Below, one piece after another: positions 21,838-32,917 of a stretch of 64,000 nucleotides of DNA. The notes beneath the pieces were generated by a model. That model was not told the DNA's origin, did not search any database, and saw nothing but the letters and a program-made list of their open reading frames with translations. The stretch comes from Paulinella micropora (Eukaryota; Cercozoa; Imbricatea; Euglyphida; Paulinellidae). The translations under genes were made by a program, and so were the position numbers. The stretch covers positions 10,001-74,000 of the forward strand of contig WBZZ01003320.1 in assembly GCA_019918135.1 (NCBI GenBank). Direction: 5' to 3'. Positions within the stretch are counted from its first letter, which is position 1; each line of letters starts with the position of its first letter.

Positions 21838-22674
21838 GTGCGGAGACTAGTCTCTGCGATGGAATATAAAGGTGGTCGTGCGAGTGGTATTTACTATATT
21901 AACAGCAAAAATCGGATAAATGGCACAGATTCAGATTTTAGTTGTGAAGTCAATATGAAATCGCTAGACAACCCGACACACTGTAAAATTTTACATATCT
22001 ATGTGCCGAAGTCGTATTATTCCGTCGCCAGTCCTTATAATACTTTTACTCTGAGTGAGAATGGTAACGAGGCACTAATTACGATACCCGAAGGCAACTA
22101 CACGATGAACAACTTAAAAAATAAGCTGGCCGAGGTGCTAACCGCAGAAAGCCCGAACGACTATACATACACAAAAACAAGCAACAACACAAACACCGAC
22201 CCCGAAGACGGCAAGCTAACATTCACCGTAGCGAACAATCCCATTAACATTCAACCGCGGTTTGTATTTGACGACGAAACTCGCATACACGAAATTATGG
22301 GTTTTGAGCGGTCCTCTACTTACTTCTTTGCTAATAATACACTGAGGTCCCCAAATGTCATAATATTGACGGGCGAAAAAACATTGTATCTACAAAGCGA
22401 CCTCGTTGGCGAAGGTGATAACCACGTGCTCCAAGAAATATACACAGCGAACGAAATCCCATTCGGCTCTGTTATCTACGACGGCTCGGGCAGTGAATAC
22501 GGAAAACGGCTATCCACGAGTTCAAGCAATGTGTATCGGTTTTACTCGACTGACGAAAACGACCAACCAGTTAACCTAAACGGTTTGGGTATTGTAATGA
22601 CTTTGTTGATTTACCGCGAGACGAATTATTTTAATTTATTTACATCAATTTTTAATTTGTTAAAAAGCCGATAA
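21838..22674 (+). CDS. P1 penton-like minor capsid protein
   Basis: Expected to fill the five-fold vertices of the capsid. From the ATG at 21859, 271 residues. The opening YYINSKNRINGTDSDF is typical of Polinton and Polinton-like-virus minor capsid (penton) proteins, followed by ITIPEGNYTMNNLKNKLAEV, FANNTLRSPNVIILTG and LQSDLVGEGDNHVLQEIY. It is predominantly beta with no membrane span. The P2 homologue is about 88% identical. A palindrome (GCGGAGACTAGTCTCTGC) just before the ATG is conserved in both elements, so the ATG inside GCGATGG is the likely start. It lies directly before the MCP gene. This copy looks whole. Confidence 0.82.
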   Translation: MRRLVSAMEYKGGRASGIYYINSKNRINGTDSDFSCEVNMKSLDNPTHCKILHIYVPKSYYSVASPYNTFTLSENGNEALITIPEGNYTMNNLKNKLAEVLTAESPNDYTYTKTSNNTNTDPEDGKLTFTVANNPINIQPRFVFDDETRIHEIMGFERSSTYFFANNTLRSPNVIILTGEKTLYLQSDLVGEGDNHVLQEIYTANEIPFGSVIYDGSGSEYGKRLSTSSSNVYRFYSTDENDQPVNLNGLGIVMTLLIYRETNYFNLFTSIFNLLKSR

Positions 22675-22736
22675 TTAATTATTTTATTTTTTTCTCATAT
22701 CAAAATATAAGACAACCGTAAAAAGAGGAAAAACAA

Positions 22737-24259
22737 ATGCCTACACAACACGGAGGCGAACTAGATTTTAGCAGGACTGACTACATCAGTGCTTCTTATC
22801 GTTTGAATAAGCTTACCCCTCGTGAGGGTTCTATTAATGTAACCGTAACTACCGCAGGAGGACAGGAAAGCAACTTTGACCTTATCAGCCGTCCGTTTAA
22901 CTTGGCTCGTTCTGTTTTGAGTTTTAATTATGCCCCAGGTGCGAAGGCGGCGAACTACAATAAATGCTTTATGGATTGCCTAGCCCCAATTAGGCAGATT
23001 CAATTGATTACCAGAGGCGGTGTTTATCTGTGCGACATTAACGAAGTCGGAAACGTAACTAAGATGATTTGGAAACCCGAAACCTCCATCGATGATTTAC
23101 TTGCTTTGGAAAACCACGACAATGGAAGTGGAGCTGGTTGTATGCTTCAAAAATGTAATGCTACAACTACATTTCAACCCGCTAGCGATGCTACAAGGTT
23201 GGCCGCCTTACAAACAGCCTTGACCGCTTCGGCAATAGCAGGAAATGCTGCTGGAGACATTAATGCGGGAATTGATGTTGCGAAGGCTCAGGTTCAGGCA
23301 GCATTAAAGGCTTGGATGGCACAACCCTCCACAAATGCTCGCCGACACGATGATTCCCTTATTGCGAATGAGACTGGCACAAGTAACGTTAATGTTGCTT
23401 TTAATGAGGCTAAGTATTTCTCAGCTGGAACTATTAACAATGCCAGCCCGAGTGTTAATGTTAAGATTAATCTTGGAATGCTTTACAATACTATTTCGCT
23501 CTGGATAAAACTATTATGTTTCCAGAAATTTTGACTTTGCGGATTGTTTGGCAACAGACACCCAAAATCTTTTATTATAACAATGATGCTCTTTCTACTG
23601 GGGGTGGAACTGTTGCGGTAGCTGATTCAAATGTTACTATTACTAATCTCAGCCTTTTCTTAGCTGTTGAAACTAACCCCGATGTCGTTCAATCAATTCA
23701 ACAGAAGATTATGAGCCCCGAAGGTATGAGCTTCAACATTGATTATTCTTATTTGTATAAAAATACCGTCGGAGTGGCTTCAACTTCTCAAAATGTTATA
23801 CTTAGATTTGACAGAGGCCACGGACGGCGAATTAAGAAAATTTATCACTCTGTTTTCAACACAACCGAAAATAAGAACACTGCCTACGACAATAGCAACC
23901 TGCTCGGTTCTAAGGTCCAAACTTTTTATACTACACTAGACGGAGCACGACTTCAAGAATTCAATGTTGATTGTCAAACTGGAAAACTAGAAGACTATAT
24001 GTATCTTAAACCGAAGTTGGAAGGCTCTTCTTTGATGAATAGCAATGTTTATCAATACAACTGGGTTTGGTGCGATAGCTTTGACAATACCCGACCGTTG
24101 TGGAGCAAGGACCAAAATGAAATCAGCGGATTAAGTCTAGACACCGAGCGACGATGGGACTTTATTGCTACCACTGCTAATATTGCGGCCAATCATTATA
24201 CATTTGTCGTCACTCAGCAAGAAGTAAATGTCAGAAACGGCACCATTACTAGGACATAA
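22737..24259 (+). pseudogene. P1 major capsid protein (double jelly roll), broken
   Basis: The main building block of the icosahedral shell. About 95% identical to the whole 508-residue P2 protein (44513-46039), with the opening GGELDFSRTDYISASYRL, the middle RQIQLITRGGVYLCDINEVG and the C-terminal KLEDYMYLKPKLEGSSLMNS. Length, beta-rich pattern and position after the penton gene fit Polinton MCPs. The P1 5' leader differs from that of P2, which carries an added hairpin. This copy is broken. Confidence 0.88.
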
Positions 24260-24352
24260 ACCCCACCAGTTAGTTAATAGGTAGTAATTAATTTTGATAG
24301 ATTATTTATTTTTTTGTTAATATACAATCTACGATTGTAAATCGTAAGAACT

Positions 24353-25600
24353 ATGAGACACCAACGAAATTTAGTCCCCAAAATCCAGGCGCAGACTTCG
24401 TAAATGTCAAAGTCGGGTATGATGGATATGTAGGGGGTCAAAATATGAAAACTGCCTTTGGTGAAGCATTAACCAGTTCATTAACACCAGTATTACAGGA
24501 AATCTTTCCATATACTATCAATACAAGGGTATGGACAAAAACAGAAACGAACGCGAGCGTTTCATTTAGCAGTAATATGGCCGAATTAAAAACAACCGCT
24601 AATGCTACTGCTAATGCCGTTATGGAAAGCAAAAGAAAAATAAAATACAGAACAGGTATGGGTGTTTTAGCACGCTTCACTGCCTTATGGACTACTGATG
24701 AAGCTAAGGAATGTATCATTTATTGGTATAGGCGATAATAATCTACAAAATGGATTCTACTTTTATAAGGATGGTGTGGTGGGTTTCTGTATAGCACACG
24801 CGAAAGGAGGTGTTGTTTCCTATATTCAACAAGCAACCTGGGATGACCCATGTAATGGAACAGGCGATATGCCGCTATTGGATTTGACGAAGGGAAACGT
24901 CTTTCAAATTCAATTTCAATATTTAGGCTTTGGGGCCATTCAGTTTGCAATTGAGAACCCCAACACAGGCGAATTCCAGCAAGTCCATATGATTAAGTAT
25001 GCGAATGCCAACACAGGTGTCAGTCTGCGAAATACAACTCTTCCATTTGTTGCTAGAATGAGAAATGATGCCGATACAGGAATACAAAGTTGAAAAACAG
25101 CAAGTTGTAGTATGTTTATTGAGGGCGCTAACACCGTTAATTCAAGCATATCTAACGAAGCGGAAGGAAGTGAGCCAGCGAGCACTACTGAAAGCCCAAT
25201 TCTTAGCATAAAATATAAATCGCTTTTTAATGGCGGTGCTACAAATTATTCAATCGTTTATCCATCTCTCGTGAGCATATCAAACGAAGATACAAAAGTT
25301 AATATAGTGCGGATTGTGAAAACAACTGGAACACTTACGGCGGAGAACTTTGCTGATATTGATGCTACAACTTCAATCGTGTCAAAGGATACCGCTGCGA
25401 CTGCCCTTGGTGGTGCCACTATAACGAACGTCATCCTTAAACTTTTTGTTAATGCTACTTCTAGCCAGCTTATTGACCTGCGAACTTACGACATACAACT
25501 CGCACCTGGTGAAAATCTAACATTTTTACAAAAGTCTGTCGCGACTGCTAATAATGGAGGAAATGTGAGTGTTATCGTTAATTTCTTAGAAGACCAATGA
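24353..25600 (+). pseudogene. P1 large accessory structural protein, broken
   Basis: Counterpart of the whole 416-residue P2 protein at 46180-47430, sharing KTAFGEAL..LTPVLQEIFPYTINTR, QLGFGAIQF-like beta strands (FQIQFQYLGFGAIQFAIENP) and the end NVSVIVNFLEDQ. A third relative is in E3 at 62242-63452. Position right after the MCP and a beta-sandwich-like pattern suggest a capsid decoration or host-binding protein; the function is unknown. This copy is broken. Confidence 0.75.
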
Positions 25601-25627
25601 ACCTTTTGAAAAAGCTTCACCAAAACA
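25601..25627 (+). repeat. Partial hairpin-repeat unit after the P1 accessory gene
   Basis: GAACCTTTTGAAAAAGCTTCACCAAAAC, the 5' half of the repeat seen at 19716 and 35010, directly after the stop codon. The P2 equivalent (47431-47480) carries a longer palindrome (ACGTTTTTGCAAACGT and a second arm). Confidence 0.7.
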
Positions 25628-25676
25628 AAAAAAATAAAATAAATAAATAAGTTTTTGAGAAATCTCCACAAAGCTC

Positions 25677-25956
25677 CTACAATTGAAGCTGTTTGAATAT
25701 TTCTTTTTTTAGCTCAGGATAGTTGTCTAGAAATGGTTGCTTCGCCATCCATCTTAAGTATTGGGTATCAAATACAACCACATCGGCGACTGTCTTTCCC
25801 TTATATTTTCCCATAGGTATCTTTCCTTGTTCTTGAAGTTTCTTGTTTTCTGATTTGTATTCATTAATGTGTCCATCAATTAATTTCTTGTAAAGTAAAT
25901 GTTCTGTCTTTGTTGCTGACAGATAGCTGTTCAAATTTTTCACAAAGCTTTTGCAT
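25677..25956 (-). pseudogene. P1 small GKYKG-motif protein, broken
   Basis: Equivalent to the whole P2 gene at 47511-47798. It shares the C-terminal PMGKYKGKTVADVVVFDT and YLRWMAKQPFLDNYPELKKE, which resembles the DUF3820 family found at the ends of some exonucleases. It is transcribed against the flanking virion genes. This copy is decayed at its start. Confidence 0.65.
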
Positions 25957-26025
25957 CAGTGAGTGCAGAGTAGGGTGTATATAGTGGGCAGCATTAAAAA
26001 AATTAAATAATTAATAATATACGAA

Positions 26026-26712
26026 ATGTCTCAATGGATAATCTTTGTAAAGGCTTACTCCGTTAAGCATAATATAAGCTATGGTGAAGCATTGAAAAAG
26101 GCAGGTAAGGCATACAGAAGGCAGAAGGGAGGCAGTGCTGAGTTATCTGAGGATGTCTATTTGTCTTCGTCAGAGAGAAAAGGTGCTGACGGATGGAAGC
26201 CAGTAGCCAGCAAAGAAAAATCAACCGTATATGAAAAAGATGGTAAGGCGATTGTAGCATTTAGGGGTTCAGTAGATAAGCGGGACCTGCTAACCGATGT
26301 CGCATTGGTGAAGGGAGTATTAAAAAGAACTCCGAGATATAAAGAAGAGCAGAAGCTGGTTAATGAAGTTATAAAAAAATATGGTAAGGATAATGTAGAG
26401 CTGACTGGTCATAGTCTTGGAGGAACGATAGCAAAAGACCTAAGCCGACAAACTGGTGTAAAGGCGACAACATACAATAAAGGCAGTAGCACAAGAGACT
26501 TCATTGAAGGAGTGATTGACCGAGTAGCTACAAGAGTAAATCCAAAAGGTAAAAGGGCAAAGACCGCGAAGCTAACGACGAACTACCGAACCGCATTTGA
26601 CCCCGTATCATTGTTAGGGGCTACGGCTGTAAATACTAAGCTAGTGAAGCCGACGAGGGGCGTTCATACTATTAGGAGCTTCAAGGGTAGGGGCAAAAAG
26701 GCAAAAAAATAA
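26026..26712 (+). CDS. P1 class 3 lipase-like protein
   Basis: 228 residues. The N-terminus SQWIIFVKAYSVKHNISYGE is a short helical module also seen at the start of other virus-encoded proteins. The alpha/beta-hydrolase part shows KAIVAFRGS (oxyanion strand), ELTGHSLGGTIAKDLS with the nucleophile Ser in GHSLGG, and a later TAFDPVSLLG that may supply the Asp. A basic tail (FKGRGKKAKK) ends the protein. Class 3 lipases cleave acylglycerols; in a virus this could help membrane escape, by analogy with parvovirus phospholipase (inference). P2 has the same gene at 47883-48610. This copy looks whole. Confidence 0.82.
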   Translation: MSQWIIFVKAYSVKHNISYGEALKKAGKAYRRQKGGSAELSEDVYLSSSERKGADGWKPVASKEKSTVYEKDGKAIVAFRGSVDKRDLLTDVALVKGVLKRTPRYKEEQKLVNEVIKKYGKDNVELTGHSLGGTIAKDLSRQTGVKATTYNKGSSTRDFIEGVIDRVATRVNPKGKRAKTAKLTTNYRTAFDPVSLLGATAVNTKLVKPTRGVHTIRSFKGRGKKAKK

Positions 26713-26734
26713 ATTTTCTTTTATCATTTTTTGC

Positions 26735-29700
26735 TTAATAACCGAATGGTCTAGTTTCAATCGCATTATCTACAATACCTATAATATTTCTTTTAGTGTA
26801 AGTAAAGCTGAATATTTTTTCTAAGTATTCGCTTGTTATTTTTTTCTGTTGTTTATCTCTTGTTATCTTGCTGTTTTCTACAATAACAACTTTACCAGAT
26901 TTTTCAATTCGTTTAGCAATCAATTTTTCTTCCTGAGTCTTAAGTAACTCTAACAATTCATTCTTGCCGTTCTCAATAAGGTCGTTGTTTTTAATTCCAA
27001 GTCCGCAACTAATGACACTTAACATATTTGGTAAATTTAATGATTTATTGTTTTCATAATTCATACTAAAGCCTTTGACTTTCATACTTGCTTTGCCGTT
27101 ATCTAATACATAGCCATAACACTTTGGTCCGCCTCCGATAAAGGTCATAATCTTTGCTCCGTGTAGTTCGTCCGTCCATTCGCCTAACAACTTACCCGTT
27201 TTCACATCTGTTTCGCCTTTCGTTAAGTCTGTTGTGTATATGACACTGTCTGTATCGTGGGATAGAACTCTGTTGTCTAGTTTGTCCATCATCTCATATA
27301 GTCTAATCCTCGCGTGGCAGGTCGTAAATAAAGCAACTACAATATTTGTTTTTACGGGGTCGCTTACCGCATCCTGTTTAAGGTCATAACTCGCTTCTAT
27401 TATCTTGTCGTTAATAATGTTTATGTTTATGTTATCAACTGACTTATCGTTCATTAACTTGTATAAGGTATCTTTATCTTTAATCATTTTGTTTTGAGTT
27501 TTGTTTTGCTTTTCACCAAACTTACCCCACAGGCTATTCAAGCACAACTTAGCAACCGCTCGTCTTCCAGGGTTTCTTCTATCTTATTTTCGTCCATCTT
27601 AATACCCATCTTGACTTCCATACTGTCAATGTAGTTTCTTTTTTGTTCCTGTGTAATACAGCCATCAGGATATCCGCTTGACTCTTGTTTAACCTTTAAG
27701 AAAGTTTTTATGAAATCTTTGAAAAGGCTACTGCTCTGCTCCTTCCAGTGCCATACCTCATATACCTTAATTAGCTTGTAGCCTTTGTCTAAGGCCTTGT
27801 AGATTTCAGGAGTTGCCCAAGTGCCAGTTATTGTTCGCTCGTTATCGGTGTGCTTACATTCGGTTTTCTGTTCAGTCATTCCGCACTTGTCGCATAAGTA
27901 ATACATAAGCTTACCTCTGTCCGCCTTAGGTAAAACGGGGTGTAGTAATTTTCTGGGCGGTAGCATCTTAACCTTAGACACTCCGAAATATTCTCTGTTT
28001 ATAATTTTGTTTTTCATATCTTTTCGGTCATCGTCGTTACTGGGTCTAATGATTTCGTGGTGTCCGCTAGGGTAAAGGTCGTAAAACATAACGGTAGGAT
28101 ACAGAGAGCATATGTCAATGTATTTTGCGTATTCGCTGTTGTGCCGTGCTTTCCTATACAATGTTAGAGCATCCGTTCTATCCCCAAACATCGCCTCTCG
28201 CGGGTTAAGTCCTTCTTGTTCGGTAATTCGTTCATTAGTATCTTCCGCTAGGCTTTCACTTGTTTTCATTAATCTCCATTCACATTCCCAGATAGTAATA
28301 ACTTTTGATACTCCAAAAAGTTTGCTTAATAAAATTTCTCTTTCTTTTGTTTTTTTACATAGTTCTCCCATAGTCTTATTTTTCTTAATATTCAATTTAT
28401 TGCTGTTGTAGCATTTCTGACATCCGTGCCAATGACACCCGTAAAACTCATAAGCGGTTTTCGTCTTTTCGTCCCAGCCATCAACATAAATATTTGACTG
28501 TCCTAAGTTAAACATTTTTTCACCACCATTGAAAGCATGTTTGATATCCGTTTGGTCTAACCTGCTTCTGTAAGCTATCCATTCAACACAGGCCCGAGAG
28601 GTTATCCTGTTTTGCTTTTCCGCCTTCAACACAGCAATTGAATTCTCTGGCATAAACTTAGCACGATACAAAGCCATAACACAACTCGCAATAGTTGTAT
28701 ATTGAAACGGGTCAATACCGAATTCTAGAAACTGCTTTCTAAAATCCATACAACCCCTTCTCAAAATGTCAACATCGCTATGACAGTATTCCGCAATTTC
28801 CTTCTGCATATCAAATGTGCTGTTTCTTTGGCTTTCATACCATTCTAAGAATTCCGCTCTCTTCTTATCTTTCATCGTGTCGTAGCCGTAGTGCTTTTTA
28901 TGAGGCATCACACCAACATAGTTTTTTATTCTTGTCAGTATTGAAGAAGTGAGGGAAGAAACCCTTTTTAAGTTCTTTCAATCCGAATGTTTTAGGAAAA
29001 TCAGCCAGAGGCATAGTCAAGAAACTGAGACTATCAATGAAGCGGTATTTCTTCAAAGTCATCATCATTATCTTACCGCCTTGATAAATGACGAATGGTG
29101 CTTGTCCATTATCCACTAACCATTTAAGAATAAACTGACAGTCATATCCGCGACTGTTATGAGCAATAAATGTAAAGCCATTGTGCTTAGATTCAAAAGC
29201 CCACTTACAGAAATCTTCAATGTTCTTATGAATGACGGGTGGTTCCTTTGCATCGTAATACTGACTTTCCGAATGATTAACAATGTGTTCGCCCGTATCC
29301 TGTGTCGCTTCAAAGTCAAAGAATATGTATTTCTCTGAAAAAGGTAATATGTCTTTCTTCACGATTTCGCATTGGTGTTCAAGTGGTTTCAGTTCCTTAC
29401 AATTACTGCATTTCGCATAACCGCATTTGTGTTCGTCTTTCTTGTTCAGCCCGTAGGGCGAACGGTCGCTCCGCGACCTTCTGTAATTAAGTCCGCACGA
29501 AAGACATTTCGCTTTGATATCACAGTTCGTCTTCTTGTGGTTGTTGAAACATACCGTATTCGGAAACTTTCTATTACACGAATAGCAATCAGTCCAATTG
29601 CTTTTATCGTTAATACCCTTGCAGTCTTTGGTTTCGCAGATATTACAAGTTGATTCGCAAGAATGTCTCTTTTGAAATCCTCTTAAGCATAACTCACAGA

Positions 29701-30560
29701 AGTTTTCTTTACATACCATAGACTTCATATTAGTTATCGCATCGTAGTGGTTCTCTGTCTTAAGTATGTAAAGGTTCGTAAGTCGTTTGCCATCCTCATC
29801 AAGTAAATCTGTCTTATAAACAATCTTGTCAGGGAATTCAACAATAACAAGATTGTATTTAATGTGGTTAGCAAATGTATTAATTTCAGGAATACCGCAC
29901 ACATCCTGAATAACTTTCGCTTCTTCGTGTAGTTTCAAAGCCATCTCCTCCTGTATCTTTCGTCCCATCATCATTGTCTTGTATTTTTTGTGTTTTTCAA
30001 ATTTTTGCTTTTACTACAACAATTGCTCTGGCTAAGCATATGTTGTCTGTATTATTAATTTGAATTACCCCTCTCTTTTTATATACATCCAACTTATTAA
30101 TTATTTGAAGCCTCGTTCCTCCCGTCTGCATTTCAACAGATTTCAAAACGAACCTAAACTTATCCATATTGGTTCCCTTTTCGTCTGTATAAAGGCTTTC
30201 GTTGCTTTGAAATATTGCTGACAGTCTTTCTACAACATCGCTGACAGAAATCTCGTTAATCTTTTTCAAACCCGTAGATACAGCACCGTAGTAATATACA
30301 AACTTGATACTTAGACTTACCATATTACCTTGTCTCTGTCTTTTTATAAAGTCGTTCAGTATTATCTCAATAAACTTTACTACATCTTCCATACTGAATG
30401 AAGTAAAGTTGCCTCTAATCCTAACCCAATACTGGCTTTCATTAATACCCAGCACGTGCTTCTTTCTATCAACGTGTTTGATTTCGTAATTTCCGTATCG
30501 CATTAGGTCTTTCATCCTTTCTTTTCTTTCTCTCACTTTCGCTCCAAACACTTTCGCTTC
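26735..30560 (-). pseudogene. P1 protein-primed DNA polymerase B, broken
   Basis: Replicative polymerase of classical Polinton type. Reading leftward, the N-terminal part (VIQINNTDNICLARAIV near 30060) leads to Cys/His zinc-binding clusters near 29400-29700. The 3'-5' exonuclease boxes (YIFFDFEATQD near 29320, FIAHNSRGYDCQF near 29150) come next. The palm follows with motif A YIDICSLYPTVMF near 28110, motif B CLNSLWGKFG near 27520 and motif C SHDTDSVIY near 27250. It would start replication from a protein bound to the TIR ends. It is convergent with the lipase gene. It carries a double-palindrome insert at 29449-29478. Broken in about three places. Confidence 0.9.
29449..29478. repeat. Double palindrome inside the P1 polymerase gene
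   Basis: GCCC-GTA-GGGC (29449-29459) followed by GGTCGC-TCC-GCGACC (29464-29478), two GC-rich hairpins in an A+T-rich gene. It encodes a short Arg/Ser-rich loop (RRSRSDRSPYG) between Cys pairs, so it looks like an in-frame insertion. Confidence 0.75.
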
Positions 30561-30603
30561 AAACTGAGGCGGTAATGGTGCTGCTACTGGAATAGCATGA
30601 TGC

Positions 30604-30795
30604 TCAAAGTAAACAGCACCTCTTACTCAGTTCAAGTAATTTTGGGCAGTTGTTGTATCCACTTATATACTTTCTCGTCTTCGGTATTATATACAGCACA
30701 TCTTGACCCCTGACCCTTTTGATTTCATAATTAATTTTTTGTTCCCTAAATTTGTCCAACGTATACTGAATACCGTTGTAAGTGTGTGTCTCCAT
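30604..30795 (-). CDS. P1 short reading frame upstream of PolB
   Basis: 63 residues: METHTYNGIQYTLDKFREQK, then a basic part and YNNCPKLLELSKRCCLL. It has the codon use of its neighbours and points the same way as PolB. It may be the beginning of the polymerase region or a separate small gene; neither can be shown. Confidence 0.35.
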   Translation of the reverse strand: METHTYNGIQYTLDKFREQKINYEIKRVRGQDVLYIIPKTRKYISGYNNCPKLLELSKRCCLL

Positions 30796-30957
30796 CTTAT
30801 ATATTGGATAGCAAAATTTTTTGGAAATTAAATAATTATATCAATCGTCTGCCCCCGCCGTGGTCCGCCGTGTGCTCCCCGTGTCTATATATACGGGGGG
30901 CCCTATGTTTAGATTGAAATTAGGGCGGGGCTGGCGGGGCCGTATGAATTTTTGATT

Positions 30958-31323
30958 TCATATGTCTTGCTTTGCTACTCCTATTGATTTCAACTCCACA
31001 TTCACACTTGAAGGATTCTTCTTCCAATTCATTTTCTTTTCTTTTTTGATTTCTTTTGTTTCCTTATCATAATTAACTTTCCATTCATCATACTTTGGTT
31101 TTATTTTTTCCTCGTGATATTTCTTTGCTTCTTCCATTGCTTCTTCCATTGCTTGTTCTTGTGTTCTTCGTTTTCCAACAGTAAAACTCTTAAACATCGT
31201 TTTACCTCCTTCTCTCCATTGAACTTTTACCATCTGTCTCTTTTCATTATTCTTTATCATAATACATCCTTTTGAAATAATAAATCTACGACTTGTCTTT
31301 TTTTCAGTGTCGTAGTTTGTCAT
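30958..31323 (-). CDS. P1 small AP2-like DNA-binding protein candidate
   Basis: From the ATG at 31323, 121 residues. After a basic opening (MTNYDTEKKTSRRFIISKGC) comes KVQWREGGKTMFKSFTVGKR, then EQAMEEAMEEAKKYHEE. This resembles the three-strand plus helix layout of AP2 domains (basic strands, K-SF, then an Ala/Glu-rich helix). The C-terminal half is Lys/Glu-rich and helical. It is the gene nearest the right TIR, so it may bind TIR or promoter DNA. The AP2 assignment is by pattern only. Confidence 0.45.
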   Translation of the reverse strand: MTNYDTEKKTSRRFIISKGCIMIKNNEKRQMVKVQWREGGKTMFKSFTVGKRRTQEQAMEEAMEEAKKYHEEKIKPKYDEWKVNYDKETKEIKKEKKMNWKKNPSSVNVELKSIGVAKQDI

Positions 31324-31382
31324 CCTGTATCTAGTGTATGTGTCTTTATATTTTAACTGTATTATTTTAAATATTAATATTT

Positions 31383-31482
31383 GTTGCCATTTTAGGTCCC
31401 GTCCGGGCCGGCCTGTGTGTGTCCCTGTGGCGGGGCGGGGTATGTCGTGAAAAAGTGTGCTGAAGTGCGACCCTATACTACT
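31383..31482 (-). repeat. Right terminal inverted repeat of P1
   Basis: Reverse complement of 10451-10548, ending CGACCCTATACTACT. It is followed at 31483-31488 by the target duplication AGGCAC. Confidence 0.93.
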
Positions 31483-31756
31483 AGGCACTGAGAAGAAGGT
31501 TCTAAATACAAGATTATTGTTCAATCAATGTAAGTAAATAATTACTGTGAATTCAACAGCTACTCTGAAGCTCTCTGATACTTGTTAGACCAATAGGTTG
31601 TATTAATACGGTAACGGACCGATTCAGTATGACCCGGCCGGTCCGTAGGATGCGTGTCGGTAGAGCCATGTCTTCGGACGCGCCGGGCCGTGCTGTTCTG
31701 TCTGTGCCGCCTTCAATAAAGCTTGTGGTACGATGCTATCGTGACTGAGGCTGAAC
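31483..31756. other. Flank between P1 and P2
   Basis: About 274 bp, G+C-rich in its right half, without a recognisable gene. It begins with the right target duplication of P1 (AGGCAC, 31483-31488) and ends at the left one of P2. Confidence 0.6.
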
Positions 31757-31762
31757 CGGTCC
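31757..31762. repeat. Target site duplication of Polinton 2, left
   Basis: CGGTCC, repeated exactly after the right end of P2 at 52808-52813. Confidence 0.93.
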
Positions 31763-31895
31763 AAAAAACGGGGAGGAAAGGGGGGGGGTTTCTGTGGTCC
31801 CCACATCACCCCCCCCTTTTTATCGTCTTGAATTTTGCCATAGTTTGCCATTATTGACAAAGTCAGTCGTATAAAGAGATAACAACATTATCCCC
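31763..31895 (+). repeat. Left terminal inverted repeat of P2
   Basis: Starts AAAAAACGGGGAGGAAAGGG and has long G and C runs, then an A+T-rich part ending ACAACATTATCCCC. It is the reverse complement of 52675-52807 with one or two differences and a length change in a G run. Confidence 0.94.
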
Positions 31896-32304
31896 AAAAA
31901 TTAATCACCAAGAAGAAGATATGGTAGAAACAAGGAAATATGGAATGGAACAAAAACCACACACCACACACAAAAAACACAATATCACCTACCAAAAATA
32001 AATCGCTGAAAATTAGGAAAAAGAAAACAAATGACGACAGAACCAAGAACAGAGGTAGCCATATCGGCCCACCAAAACGAGAAAGGCATTTCAAACCACT
32101 CACCAGGAAAATTAGAAATAGAACATCTAGAACATAATCCAATCGGGCCAAGTAAGGATTATATGGAATAACTAATGAAAAAATGGAAATAAAAAAAAGA
32201 AACCGACCACCTAAACCTTTTTTCCTGCGACAAAAATCGTCGGCACTCGCCAGAGTTCAGAAACCAAAAAAGGCAAGAAGTCGGAAACACCAAGGTAAGT
32301 CAAA
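31896..32304. other. Leader between left TIR and first P2 gene
   Basis: A-rich, about 400 bp; no gene supported. It probably holds the promoter of the rightward left-end genes. Confidence 0.35.
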
Positions 32305-32811
32305 ATGAGCGAGAGTTTGATTAGTAAAGAAAATAGAACCATTGATGATTATGTTTTTATGTTTGAAACTTCTAAGCAAGGTAAAGATAAAATAAGAAAG
32401 ATTATCTTTACAGCGGAAGAAAAAATAAATAAAATCAATAAAGAAATAGAACTACTAATAACAAAAAGAAATCAAGAGCGAGTAAAGTTGGAAGGTGCTA
32501 ATAAAGTATTGAAAAAAATAGTTGATGAAGGAATTGATGTAGAAGAAGATAGGAGATTTGATTTGGAGAGAAAAAGTAAATTAATCAGAAAGGAGAAAGA
32601 ATTGAAAATGTTTAAGATTTGGAAAAAGGATAACAGATATGAGTATGATGAAGTAGTGATGAAAAAAATAAGAAAAGGAATAGATGAAGAAGGATTGACT
32701 TTTAATAAATCCTTTATTCGTTATTCAGATTATGACTTACATAAGTTAAATGAAAATGCTAATATGTATAAATGTATGAGAGAGAGTGAGAACAGTGGTC
32801 TAAACCACTAA
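32305..32811 (+). CDS. P2 first gene: coiled-coil protein of unknown function
   Basis: 168 residues: MSESLISKENRTIDDYVFMF, then a long Lys/Glu/Ile helix (AEEKINKINKEIELLITKRN), and a C-terminal part with FIRYSDYDLHKLNEN. It lies in the same position as the coiled-coil gene of P1 (10884) but with little sequence likeness. Possibly an early regulator or DNA-binding protein. It looks whole. Confidence 0.6.
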   Translation: MSESLISKENRTIDDYVFMFETSKQGKDKIRKIIFTAEEKINKINKEIELLITKRNQERVKLEGANKVLKKIVDEGIDVEEDRRFDLERKSKLIRKEKELKMFKIWKKDNRYEYDEVVMKKIRKGIDEEGLTFNKSFIRYSDYDLHKLNENANMYKCMRESENSGLNH

Positions 32812-32917
32812 GCCCCTTATCACATAGGGCTATATAAGTAGTGTGTGTATATTTATTCAAAAAAAAACCAAAACACCCAACTTACAAAGAAATTTATTCT
32901 TATGTTGTTTGTGTAGA

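Larger units (their letters stand above)
10451..31482 (+). mobile_element. Polinton/Maverick element 1 (P1), broken
   Basis: A 21,032-bp element with roughly 100-bp terminal inverted repeats and exact 6-bp target duplications. It has the full Polinton set: rve integrase, packaging ATPase, adenain-like protease, penton-like minor capsid protein, double-jelly-roll major capsid protein and protein-primed PolB, plus fibre, lipase and several small genes. The TIR arms differ by about one substitution and a small indel, so insertion looks fairly recent. The coding part nonetheless has about ten breaks, so it is a fossil. It shares its virion block with P2 (31763-52807) but differs from it at both ends. 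Confidence 0.95.

Noticed and set aside
10301-31560. A copia LTR interrupted by Polinton 1
   Set aside because: Words such as CTATTAAAG, GCTGGTTAG (left) and TTCTAAATAC, TTGTTCAA (right) recall the LTR 3' half, but the match is too weak and patchy to claim.
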